Positions 24,401 to 34,511 of a stretch of DNA of 64,000 bases are shown here, piece after piece. Each line of letters begins with the position of its first letter. The first letter of the stretch is position 1. A model generated the notes under the pieces. It was not told where the DNA came from. It made no database searches and worked only from the letters and a program-made list of their open reading frames with translations. A program made the translations under genes and the position numbers. The DNA lies in the NCBI GenBank assembly GCA_030141605.1, contig JAQGDQ010000719.1, positions 44,158 through 108,157 of the forward strand. Direction: 5' to 3'. The DNA is from Tubiluchus corallicola. Its lineage: Eukaryota > Priapulida > Priapulimorpha > Priapulimorphida > Tubiluchidae.

Positions 24401-27400
24401 GTCATAATAAAATTAAACACTATTAAGCACTAAAATTAAGCATCCCCGGAGTAAAATTAAACACATTAATTACTGAAAATAAGAAATTGCATAATTGAAA
24501 AAAACAAGAAGCTAGGAAAGGTATTATAAAAAACTTAGCACATTGGCGTACAACTGCAGTAAAAATAAGCACAGTAACAAAATTTAAAATCCAAGATAAA
24601 TCCAATCCTAAAAGTTTTTTTTTATTTTAGCTGAACAATTTCACCCTACAATTCCACAATTAATGTACGATAGTTCTCAAATTATTAAAATAAAGTTTAC
24701 CGTTCAAATCTAGAAGTTAAACTATTTAGCAATTAAATTTAGCAACACGTGAAAAAAGAATAATAGTAATTAAACCATGTTAGATTAAAACACATGGCTC
24801 ACACACATATTTTAAATACAATAAGATAATTTAAAAGGCGTAAGCTGGTAGTTAAAAAATAAATTAAGATAAAAATTCCTTTACTGAGGCTGTTTTTAAT
24901 TGCCATTGCGGCCTTGGCAATAATTACCATACCTAAAGATAACTAAGGTACTGATAAGTAAAGTATTAAGACTTAAAAGTACAAAGTACTAAAAATTAAA
25001 CTCACTTAGGCAAACCATTCACCGACAGTAATATTAAACTTTAAATTTGTATTTCATGCTTTTGAAATTAATAATGGAACTTATTGTTTAGGTGGGAGGT
25101 ATTTAGTAAGTTTATTTTATTAGATTATTAAGTTATTGAACCTAGCTTTAGGCACTGCTTTAGACTATTAAATTACCTTCGTGGCTTGTAGTAACAAAAA
25201 CCAAGTTTGTAAACTTGTACAACTTTCATTAATGCACAACAAGCAGTAATTTAATTGTTTAAAACGTTTGCTTTCCTAAATCAACTTTGATATCAAAACA
25301 CTGTCATGAAAACAATTATGATATTTTAAATTCACGTTTAGGCGAAAGTTTTAGTTCATGTACAACAAAAACACAATGAAGCAACACTGTTTAGATTCAG
25401 GTTTGCCTTTACAAGATTTTAGCTAATATTATCAGTCGCTAAGTTCCTAACGAGGCAACTTATAATTATTTTAATGATTTTGCAGGATGAAAGGAACCAG
25501 ATCATGAAAACCAACGTGTGGCTCCGCCAGGTGAGAGAAACTAAAGCGTTTAATGTTCAGTGCAATGTTAAACTATAAATATTGATTTAAAGATGAGAGT
25601 ATTTTTCTTTTCCACTTAGCGAAATTTCTCGATATTCTATTCTATTCGCTGAAAAGGAGTTTTTATATTTCCTAACAAAAAGTTCTCTAGCAGCGCACGA
25701 TGCGTGTAAAAATTTTCTAACTCCTTCATACATGGATATTTTCTAACTCCGGATAAAGTCAATGAGCATTCGAGATAAGGGACAACAGACTACAAAAGAA
25801 AGGAAGAAAAATAAAACAAGTCCAGTCTTAGGCTAGTGTTAATGGTCTTCGTGAAGCAGATGAGGTTGTACTTAACAAGGAAAAAATATTCGGGAAAGGA
25901 GTGTCAAAATAAAAGGGGCAGAAAACTAGATTAATAAAGCTAGTGTTCTGTCTTCGACATCATAAGACATCATTTTTCAGACATTGGGGCTGTCATTATG
26001 CGTTAAAAGCACTTTATTTTATAAAAAAGCACATGTATTACTATATTATTGTCTTTAACTATTAAGCTGAAATTAATATTTGCAGGAATGGTTAGATTAT
26101 AAATTGGCCTGGTCTCCCAAGGAATACGGAGGAGTTGATGTCTTATACGTTCCGTCCCAGCTCATTTGGGTTCCAGATCTAGTACTGTACAACAAGTATG
26201 TACTAACTAAACTGTTTATTTAGTATTGTTCAGAAGTAATGCTAATCTGAAAATGTTTTGTTATTATTCAGAATCAGTGCTAATCTGTTAATATTGTACT
26301 GCTTCTATATTGCACTATAACTCGTGATTGTAAATAACAATTGTTCTAAACGAAGTAAATAAAACAAAATAATAAGCAAAACAATAAATGATCAATATAC
26401 AAACGCAGGTTTGTTTCCATTCTTGTTAGATGAAGAAAACTAATAGAATAATAAAACAGAGCGTGACATAGAACTTCTGGGCCTACTCTAATAATTAGCC
26501 TTACTAGATAAAATGGGATATTAATTCTTAGATAGTTTTACAGTCATTACTCCCTGGAAGTCCAAAAATCTTCTACGCAAGAAAGAAAATTGGCGCATGT
26601 CCAAGGAATCGAACTCGAACTTCCCGAATTCTAGTCTGACGTGTTAACTGGCAATAAAACATAGATTTGTTTGCAAGTGTCCAAATGTAAGGTGTAAAGA
26701 CATCTGTCTATGTCTAAACGTAATTCAGAAACAATGATCACTGCTACTTCGCTTTAGATTCAACAAATCCGTGAAAAACCCAGACATTACTCTGATTGTT
26801 TGGCTTCCTCAAAAGAGGCGGTCAGACGATTTCTAGCTGTGTTTATCTTTCACTCTTGTTTCATCAGCGTGTTCCCTGTTCCCTAAAAGGCTTAACTTAA
26901 TTGCCCAATCCATCTATCACACGTAAATTGACTGTCTAGCTTAGTAGAACTGCGCTGAATTTCGTCAGGCCATGGACGTACCACGAGAAAAGCTTTTGTT
27001 AAAGTGTAATGCACCGACTATATTTTAAGTTTGATGCGCAGTTCATTTAATCGGCTCATATCATGCCGGCGTTACAATATGAACCAAACAAAAACTTCAC
27101 AATTAAGCTTAAAATTTATGATCGTTCTTATGCTATGAAGAGCAATTCCTATTATCAAGCCATCTCAGCTTCAAACAAAAAGGTTGACGTCAACGTCAAA
27201 CCAAACTGTAATCAAATTAAACCAGTCAAGGTCAAATCTTTGAAATGAAGTCATAGTCAACATTGTCTGTTGACTATTTGTTACTTCCGAAATGAGTTTG
27301 CTTCAATAATTATGACGATTATACCAAAGCGTTGGATTGCCCTATGTAATGTGTAATTTTTATGTACATTGTATTGTATAATTTTGTATTGTGTTGTTCA

Positions 27401-30400
27401 GAAATAATAAATTGTTTATTTATTAAACCAATATTAAGCCATTATTTGCAGCATTTCGCATCCAAAACATCCAAAATTTAAACAGTGGTATTCAACAAGG
27501 AGCACCCTAACACCACTGCTTTTTCTTATCTATATTAGAGTGTACCACAATCTCTTATCCATTATTAACATTATGACCTGCCTTTTTATATTGATTGCTG
27601 TACACATGTTTTGCTGATGATTAACCTGTTCCTTGATTAGCCTCTAATTTATTTGCTTTGCAGTTTACTTCTAACGGTAACAGAGAGCACAACAGACTTC
27701 AAAAAAGTAACTAAATGAAAGCAAATAAGTTGACAGTTAACTAGCGCTGTGCGGTAATATATACCTTGTCAGTTGGTGGATGTAATAGCTCATTTCAACT
27801 ATAGCCAGATATCAGTTTATGTATTCGGTTCCAAGTTTTCAAACAGACAGAATGACCTCATTTTTTATCAACTGCTTCGATGGTAGTTCTTCCTAGTGAT
27901 TCGATTGCCACTAAGCTCTTGGTTTCTGCTGTCATTAAACTTGCTAACCTTGCGCTTCTTAAAAGTCTAGTAAAATCGTTCCCAATCCTATAACAAACTT
28001 AATTCTTCCATTCAACAATTATTTTAAGTAGCTGCAATTAACAAAACTGCTTATTGTTATCACTAATAGGTTGTACTTTGTTCTAGTATTGTTATAATCA
28101 CAAGGCAGTCTAATTATGGTACTAGTTCACAGTGCTCATCTGTAGATGTGCTATTTCTTATACAATTTGGCACTCTGCAAGTGGGAATACAGCTTTCAAA
28201 AGCAAGTATACTTATAATTGATGTGCGGAACCCTGGTTATTTATTATCACGGTTCTACTTGATAAGAGGAGATCCTGAACTGGTAGTCTGGCAGACTGGC
28301 AGAGAACACCTTAGACGTTCTGATGTCAGCATGACAGCCTTCTAGCGAGATAGACAGCCATAATCAGTACGTTGATTGAAATCACCGAGAACCCAGTTGT
28401 CACTCATCCATTCACTCACCAGTTTCAGAATTTCTTAATTTTGGACATCACGCATAGGCCCAGGCCATTCGCAATTTTCTCTGACTCGAGATACACTGAA
28501 ATGAAATAAATTAAAACGAACTGAAATGAATTGATTATCATGCACTGTCAAATACCAATACATTGACAGGAAGCAGTAAGATTGCTGTCCAGTCAGTGAA
28601 GAGAAAGTCTGTGGGGAAAACTGCAGCACTAATACGAACTTGTAAAATGCAAATTCAGCTCTAGGGATTCTATTGATCTATCTCCGAGAATTTTTGCACT
28701 TCGTTGCTGAATTTAAATCTCGTTGTGTCGAGGATTTTGAACCAAACCTTCGTAAAATTTATGTTAAACGACGAAAACCCACAGGGCTGCTTAAATAAAC
28801 AGCCTCGCTGACTTCCATAGAACTGTTAAAAGCTTTTAGTCAGGTTGGATCAGGTAGGACTGACTGATTTCATTTAGTCATTTGTGCCAACTTAGAGTAG
28901 TGGACACTGGACTTCATTTAGGTCGTTAAGCTGTAATAGATCAAAATGAGTACAAACAAATTTGCACAGTGTAGGTTGACAGCCTGTTGAACAATGACTC
29001 TCAAGGCCACGGTTATACTCTACACATTGCGATCCCTACTTTTATAGCATTTTTAATTGCAAAATGGTTGATTGGTTAAATACGTTAGAAAGGCCAATAC
29101 CGCTTTATTTAAAATGATAATAACACGATTGTAACACTAAAACTACCATTTGCGTTTTAAACTCACAACTTCCAATATGAGTATCCACATTGGCCTACTT
29201 GGGAAGACACTAACTCTAACAACGCTGCCATGTTAACGGAAATAGCATAATAAAACTCACCACCAAATGAAATTAGCAATTAATTAAATTATGTTAAAAG
29301 TTGAGCGTTTTTGGAAACAAATCCATGTTTACAAAATAACCAGTGACAATACTTGCAACAACTGAATTGGCTATCTTAACTATAATTTCACAAGATAATT
29401 TTAATTTCACAATTTTAGCAAATGTCACTATTTATTTCTTTTGCGAACATGGATTTTGTATAACTAATATTTCATTTGATATGTTGTATAGAGTATTGCA
29501 CTTTACACATTCTTTCTAAAGTTTGGTCTTCTTCCTCTGAATGAAATTCGTTCTTGGTCCATCACCAAGGTCCAATCCCTTGGTGCCAAGTGCCTCTCGT
29601 TTGAGAATCACTGTATGTAGAATAATCGGAGAATATTGATCTTAATTATGTTGACCTGTCTCGGAAATTAAAAACAAATTCAGCAAAGAAATTGTAATGA
29701 TTAATTTTAAAGAGCATTTCTTAAGAACCTTGACTAGTACAGAAAGATATCATTTTTTATTGATTATTGAATAGCTAGTGTTTTGATTGATAATTTGCTT
29801 ACTTACAGTTTACATCTTATTCTCTCCCCAGTACACTAGAAAGCAGCCGCTATCAGTTAACACTTTACTGATACAGTTAGTGACGTGAATGAGCTCTCTT
29901 TTGTAGAAGATTGGGAGGTTGTATACATACAGGACTAGCCCTACTTTCTTTGTAGCTGACAGAAGCAAGAATAACTCAGTTCTAAACCTTATCGACCCTT
30001 AAATTACAGTCATCAAACAAGAGGAGCAGAACTTCTAGGAAGCCATGTGAATAGTTAGCTGCTGATTGGTGTTACTTGAAGCCAAGCGGACATGGTCGGC
30101 TGAATTGAAGAAAAGGCGATTTATGTTGAAAATGGGATTTATCTCTCTCGCTAGAATTCAACCAGCATGTGCAAACTTCATTAGGCGTTTGAAGTATCAG
30201 TTTCAAAAATTATTCAAAAAAAAACTTTGACAAATCTATATAACAAGTTTTTTCCAAATAGTCCATAAAGTCCATAACCAAAAATCGTTGCAATTACAAA
30301 GCTTAAATATAGCAGGGAATGTGTAATAACTGAACGATCATTATATGCGCTTAGCCACGAAATTAAGCGTCTGCAAGTTTGGTTATTTTATGGAAGAGTG

Positions 30401-32715
30401 ACCGCGGGAAGCTTTTTCATGAGGGTTAGGTCTGCCATACTACCTTGTCGTTTTTAATTTGTTGTAAACCGTTGCAGATACAAAAATGGCTAGCCACTTT
30501 AAACTTTCAGTGTATTATTTTAGAAGAATATTTTTGGTATTAGTTGGATTTCAGTCTCGCTACAACCATCAAGACTATTAGTAAGCGCTTGTTAACTTCT
30601 GTTTTACCAAATTATATGCTGCTGCTGTTTCTGTTGCTGCCCCTGCTACTAGTTGCTATTAGTACTATTTGCCATCATTTGTAATGCAATACATCCAAAC
30701 AAAGATGACACTAAAATTCGCACCGAAGAAAATTTTGCGAAAGACTAAGAAAATGTTTCAACGCTACAGTTATTATATATTGCTGCCCAGTAATATTATA
30801 CACTACGTAGAATTCTAAAGATATTTGAGATAGAGTGTTAACCACCATATTTACTATCCAATATTTACTCTTCCAGTGCTGATGGCAATTACCAAGTGAC
30901 ACTGATGACCAAGGCAACGATTCATCCGAGTGGTTTAGTGGTGTGGGAACCACCAGCCATCTACAAGAGTTTCTGTCCAATAGACGTCGAGTTCTTTCCA
31001 TTTGACGAGCAAGAGTGCCACATGAAGTTCGGGTCTTGGACGTACAATGGCTGGCTGGTGGACTTGTCGCACGTAACGGATAAAAACAACTCAAAGTCTT
31101 GTCTGCAACGCACTGTTAAGACCACGGAAAAAAGCGACGTCGCAATAGATCTGGATGAATACTACACCAGCGTGGAGTGGGATGTACTAGGTGTCCCTGC
31201 CATCAAGTCCAGAATCGTCTACCCTTGTTGTCCAGAACCTTTTATTGACATAACGTTCTATATCAAATTGAGACGCAAGACGCTTTTCTATTCTGTGAAT
31301 TTAATAATACCTTGTGTATCGTTGTCGTTTTTAACAGTTTGCACATTTTATCTACCAAGTGACAGCGGTGAGAAGATTTCTTTGAGTATTTCAATTCTAG
31401 TCAGTTTGACTGTGTTCTTCTTATTACTTTCAGACACTATTCCACCAACATCATTGGTTGTGCCTCTGATTGGGAAATATTTGTTGTTCACAATGATATT
31501 AGTGACACTCTCTGTGTGTGTTACCGTGTATGTGCTGAACATTCACTACAGGTCTCCATCTACCCACACTATGCCTCCGTGGGTGCGGAGGGTCTTTATT
31601 CAGGTCATGCCAAGGCTACTGCTTATGCGCAGACCACAGTTTGAGAAAGACGACACCTACCTGACTGTTAAACAATGTAGTAAACGGTTTAGTGGTTTAT
31701 TTACGGATGACCACAATATCCGGATCCGACGAGATTCAGGCATTCATCCGTCTCCATATGCGCCTGAAATCCGAAGGGCTATGGATGGGGTGATGTTCAT
31801 TGCTGAGCATCTTCAAAGAGAGGATGAAATCAGATCGGTGAGTAAAAGTGTTTTGTAATTTTCACTGTGGAGAAGTTACTTGTTCTAATAAAGGCAGGGT
31901 ATTTGGCAGGGTATCTCTTAATTAGCCGAATTACTGAAGGTCGTCTGGCTGCCTTACTAGGCCAATAACACCACTAGTCTGTGATTGTTTTCCGTAGTTG
32001 GTTATAAAATGCAAACTAAACAAAAATTTCTTGCAATTTCACTGGTGTTTAATGTCTCACCAAGCTGTCCCTTGTGTTATCCAGTATGCACGGACTACGC
32101 ATGCGTATTAACCTCCATTAGACTTTCTAAACGCTCAATCCGCTCAAATAACTGATTAAATCAGTCATCGGGAGGAAAGGTGCTAGAACAAACACACTTC
32201 GTTAGCTTTTTTACTCAGTAAGTAATTTGGCAATACTGTTTTTGATAAGTACTGGGATGGTTGCCTGTTTAGAAAATCATGAGTTAGTTAATTCATTTTG
32301 TTTTTTCTGGGGATTAACTTAAGAAAAACTACGCGTTAAACACACAACTGTTGAATAAACGTAAAATTAGAACGCAAAACTAATGTTGACTTTACTGACG
32401 TTAACGACTAGCTTTTCTCTCCACGCAAAGCGTTTGACGTTTTGATCGTCGATCAGAAACAATACAACTTCATCCACTTCTACTAACAATGACCCTTAGG
32501 CCTACTCAGCATGAACAATCACAAATTATCCCAATGTTCGGTAATGGATACATGTAGCTTAATCATTGTTGCAGGTACGAGAAGACTGGAAGTACGTAGC
32601 CATGACACTGGATCGACTATTTCTTTACTGTTTCACCATTGCCTGTGTTGTTGGATGTTTTGGAATTATCCTGGTAGCACCCAGTATCTTAGACGACAGG
32701 GAATCTCTTGCTTAA
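18437..32715 (+). CDS. CHRNA: nicotinic acetylcholine receptor alpha-type subunit (complete, 6 exons)
   Basis: This is a subunit of a pentameric cation channel opened by acetylcholine in the plasma membrane. Exons 18437-18491, 22356-22495, 25486-25530, 26086-26195, 30877-31837 and 32575-32715 join in phase to 483 residues. Residues 1-19 are a signal peptide. The ligand-binding domain starts with [12 protein letters not shown] and has a Cys-loop at C150-C164 with 13 residues between. The Trp of loop B is W171, and the vicinal cysteines C234-C235 define an alpha subunit. M1 is about 252-275, M2 284-304 after GEK, M3 313-338 and M4 about 446-468. The M3-M4 loop is short, about 105 residues, with an amphipathic helix before M4. 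N46 (NHT) and N187 (NNS) are glycosylation sequons. Unusual points are Phe239 in loop C where Tyr is usual, Asp303 at the outer M2 ring, and extra cysteines 22, 50 and 192. It is a non-alpha7 type; neuronal versus muscle class is undecided. Confidence 0.96.
19031..19095 (-). mobile_element. possible LINE 3' end with TCTTGAAA-type tail
   Basis: Read on the minus strand, the stretch has GCTGAATAAATAAATC followed by several TTGAAATC/TTGAAAATC units. A short tandem tail after AATAAATAAAT is characteristic of CR1/L2-group LINE 3' ends. No coding part is visible next to it, so it would be a strongly truncated copy. Confidence 0.5.
21127..21385 (+). repeat. degenerate ATC/CAT-rich simple repeat
   Basis: ATCATC, GTCATC and CACCACCAC units are interspersed over about 250 bp within nAChR intron 1. 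Both strands give open frames only because the repeat lacks stops. Confidence 0.8.
22356..22495 (+). CDS. CHRNA: nAChR exon 2: N-terminal helix and beta1
   Basis: After tttcttacag the exon encodes [20 protein letters not shown], then [12 protein letters not shown] and the strand ending in LKLTQLIDV, before the donor gtaagt. It is a strong match to the start of mature alpha subunits. Cys22 and Cys50 are not usual in the family. Confidence 0.95.
22672..22835 (+). repeat. (CCTTG/TCTTG)n pentanucleotide repeat
   Basis: About 160 bp of CCTTG, CCTCG and TCTTG units form a diverged pentamer array in nAChR intron 2. Two forward open frames reading Leu/Ser/Cys repeats are products of the array. Confidence 0.9.
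24051..24225. repeat. long near-perfect inverted repeat in nAChR intron 2
   Basis: The left arm (about 24051-24129) includes TTTAAGAATAGAATAGAATA. The right arm (about 24149-24225) is its reverse complement with few mismatches. Arms of about 75 bp around a loop of about 20 nt would fold into a stable RNA hairpin. It may be a foldback transposon. Confidence 0.85.
25486..25530 (+). CDS. CHRNA: nAChR exon 3 (45 nt)
   Basis: The short exon encodes [15 protein letters not shown] between ttttgcag and gtgaga, phase 0 on both sides. It is the classic 45-nt third exon of receptor genes of this family. Confidence 0.96.
26086..26195 (+). CDS. CHRNA: nAChR exon 4: loop A region
   Basis: After atttgcag it encodes [20 protein letters not shown] and [16 protein letters not shown], with the donor AA|gtatgt in phase 2. 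This contains the conserved WxPDxVLYN loop A segment. Its 110-nt size is typical of exon 4 in the family. Confidence 0.97.
26196..30876 (+). other. nAChR intron 4
   Basis: This 4.7-kb intron contains a possible tRNA-derived SINE fragment near 26.6 kb. Near 27.36-27.43 kb is a plus-strand TTGTATTG...AATAATAAATTG stretch that resembles another LINE 3' end. I see no additional exon. Confidence 0.55.
26595..26655 (-). repeat. tRNA-derived SINE-like fragment
   Basis: On the minus strand a D-arm-like TGCCAGTTAACACGTCAGAC is followed at tRNA spacing by GTTCGAGTTCGATTCC, which includes a B box. It is degenerate, and no intact acceptor stem is seen, so it is not a functional tRNA gene. Confidence 0.45.
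30877..31837 (+). CDS. CHRNA: nAChR exon 5: Cys-loop, M1-M3, cytoplasmic loop
   Basis: This large exon runs from ADGNYQV through the Cys-loop ([15 protein letters not shown]), the YPCCPEPF loop C, M1, M2 ([18 protein letters not shown]), M3 and the [10 protein letters not shown] motif to the helix before M4. The acceptor is cttccag and the donor TCG|gtgagt. Confidence 0.98.
32575..32715 (+). CDS. CHRNA: nAChR exon 6: M4 and stop
   Basis: After gttgcag the exon encodes [20 protein letters not shown] and the remaining M4, ending [16 protein letters not shown] and TAA. [15 protein letters not shown] is the family's conserved M4 entry. Phase 0 matches exon 5. Confidence 0.97.
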   Translation, partial: VREDWKYVAMTLDRLFLYCFTIACVVGCFGIILVAPSILDDRESLA

Positions 32716-32744
32716 TCATCATTTCATTTCTTCCGGGGAATTCC

Positions 32745-32745
<1 letters not shown>

Positions 32746-32778
<33 letters not shown>

Positions 32779-32779
32779 C

Positions 32780-32829
<50 letters not shown>

Positions 32830-32869
32830 CCTCTCTCTCTCTCTCTGTCTCTCTCTCGCTGTCTCTCTT
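32746..32869 (+). repeat. (CT)n microsatellite in receptor 3' UTR
   Basis: About 120 bp of CT units with small interruptions begin 31 nt after the receptor stop codon. The tract precedes the poly(A) signal at 33010 and so is probably transcribed as a polypyrimidine stretch. Confidence 0.95.
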
Positions 32870-33009
32870 GTGACTGTGTACTCCACACACCTTTTTAATC
32901 TTTTTGGTTATGAGCACTTACTGGCTCTTTTTATCCTTCGATCTGTGTCTCCATTTCCAATTTCTGTATACATGTATGTATTTCTACTACTTATTAACTT
33001 CTTTATTAA

Positions 33010-33015
33010 AATAAA
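33010..33015 (+). promoter_or_regulatory. poly(A) signal candidate for nAChR gene
   Basis: AATAAA lies about 295 nt after the stop codon and is the first canonical signal downstream of it. Confidence 0.5.
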
Positions 33016-34252
33016 CTATCGACAAAATCGTAGTTAGTTACGCAAAACATTTATTAGTCATCATATGAAAACATTATGTACAACATTTAAATTTTACGCA
33101 ACAAAAAATATGCGTCAGACACAAAGACAAACCTGTAAATTTATGAGGCTTTCTTCCTTGAACTACAAAACAACAGAGCACAAAAACCTTAAAATTTTTG
33201 AATACTGCAACCTCGTTATTGCAATACTTTTCCACAATTCTACAACACACTCAATGTAACGAATTCATTTACTACGTACGCGTACACTTACTACCCTTTT
33301 CTTATACTACAGTTATTTTCTCGTTTTTAATTCATTTGGGTAAACACTGGCTTTCCGTAAATTTGTAAGCTTTGTATGCTATGTGTAAAAACTTTTTTGT
33401 ATTAAGTAAAAACGCGAAAGAAAAGATATGTAAATTTATCTTGCAACATGATATTGTGCATCATTTTCACTTGACGTTTGGAACCCTATAAGGTTGATCA
33501 GCAGAAAAGTCGATTACTTAAATTAATAATATATGTACTGTACGTTAATTAATCAATCTTTGTTCATTATTCTTGTTTAATTAGCTTTTATTAACTTAAG
33601 CATTCGGTCTGTCTTTGTCACGTATCAGAATTTCTTTCTGCTGATAAAGATTACACGGGTTCGAAGTGTCAAATGAAGTTCATGCCACTAACCATCGTAT
33701 TGCAAATTATATTGTATATTGGAATGTTCTGTTTGTGTGGCGTTTTTGCGTAAAACAAACTTTTCCCATCACAAGCCAATTTCGTTACTGCTGCCATCAT
33801 AATTCTGTATTTCTTTCAAAAGTATGACATTATTCACTACAGAGACTAAGTATAATACACAAATACTTGAGGACGAGGCCATTTTATTACAATAATTTTA
33901 CAACTCAACATGAAATGTTAATGACGATGACGATGTTTGAACGCAGATGATATGCATAAATGCATACAATAATAGGCCATTTTGTGAAACATACATTGTT
34001 CGCGTGTTTACTCAGCAAATATAAAGCTCATTTCGCAATTTAACTTTCTGTAATAATTATTAAGAGCTCTTTAGTTATAAACTTTATAATAATAATTATC
34101 TCATAACAATAAATGGTAAGAAACTCCATTATTATAGGAGTTTTTACAAATTTGCTAAATCTTGGACTGTTGACTGAAAACTCCATTTTTACGAGGTAAT
34201 GCGCATGAGCAGAATAAAAAATGGCTGACTTTTATAGAACCTGAAATGAGCT
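33016..34252. other. intergenic DNA between convergent genes
   Basis: AT-rich DNA separates the receptor 3' end from the ZP gene 3' end, and no gene or RNA is recognised. The two poly(A) signals face each other across about 1.2 kb. Confidence 0.65.
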
Positions 34253-34258
34253 TTTATT
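34253..34258 (-). promoter_or_regulatory. poly(A) signal candidate for ZP gene
   Basis: AATAAA on the minus strand lies 47 nt after the ZP gene stop codon. Confidence 0.55.
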
Positions 34259-34305
34259 TCAAAAAGTTTTCTTTCCCTGATTTTCTTCACGATGCAATAC
34301 TTTCA

Positions 34306-34511
34306 TTAGGCTTTATGTTCAGTGATGTACCCTAAATTTACATTGTGGTGGAAAACCTCAAATGGTGTCTGACGTCGTTGATAATATAAGACGGCGGCAA
34401 CGAGAGCAATAATGACTACAATGACAAAGAAGGACACGCCCACTGTGAAGCCAGTTTTAGAGACGCACATGCTCGTACTTGAGGCATCTGCTGCTAGATC
34501 TTGCTGAAATC
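34306..34511 (-). CDS. ZP gene exon 8: membrane segment and tail
   Basis: After ccttttag the exon encodes a short juxtamembrane stretch, the hydrophobic segment FTVGVSFFVIVVIIALVAAV, a stop-transfer QRRQ and a tail ending YITEHKA with TAA. Confidence 0.94.

Larger units (their letters stand above)
22496..25485 (+). other. nAChR intron 2
   Basis: This 3-kb intron carries the CCTTG pentamer tract, degenerate GTTACTGTACCAGT-like repeats near 23.77-23.96 kb, a long foldback near 24.1 kb, and two diverged copies of a roughly 100-bp AT-rich segment near 24.29-24.42 and 24.47-24.56 kb. No extra exon is seen. Confidence 0.65.

Noticed and set aside
30711-31094. 127-codon minus-strand open frame
   Set aside because: It is antisense to nAChR exon 5, which is fully conserved.
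32511-33037. Ser/Leu-rich and Arg/Glu-rich open frames
   Set aside because: They translate the CT repeat and overlap the receptor M4 exon in the wrong frame.
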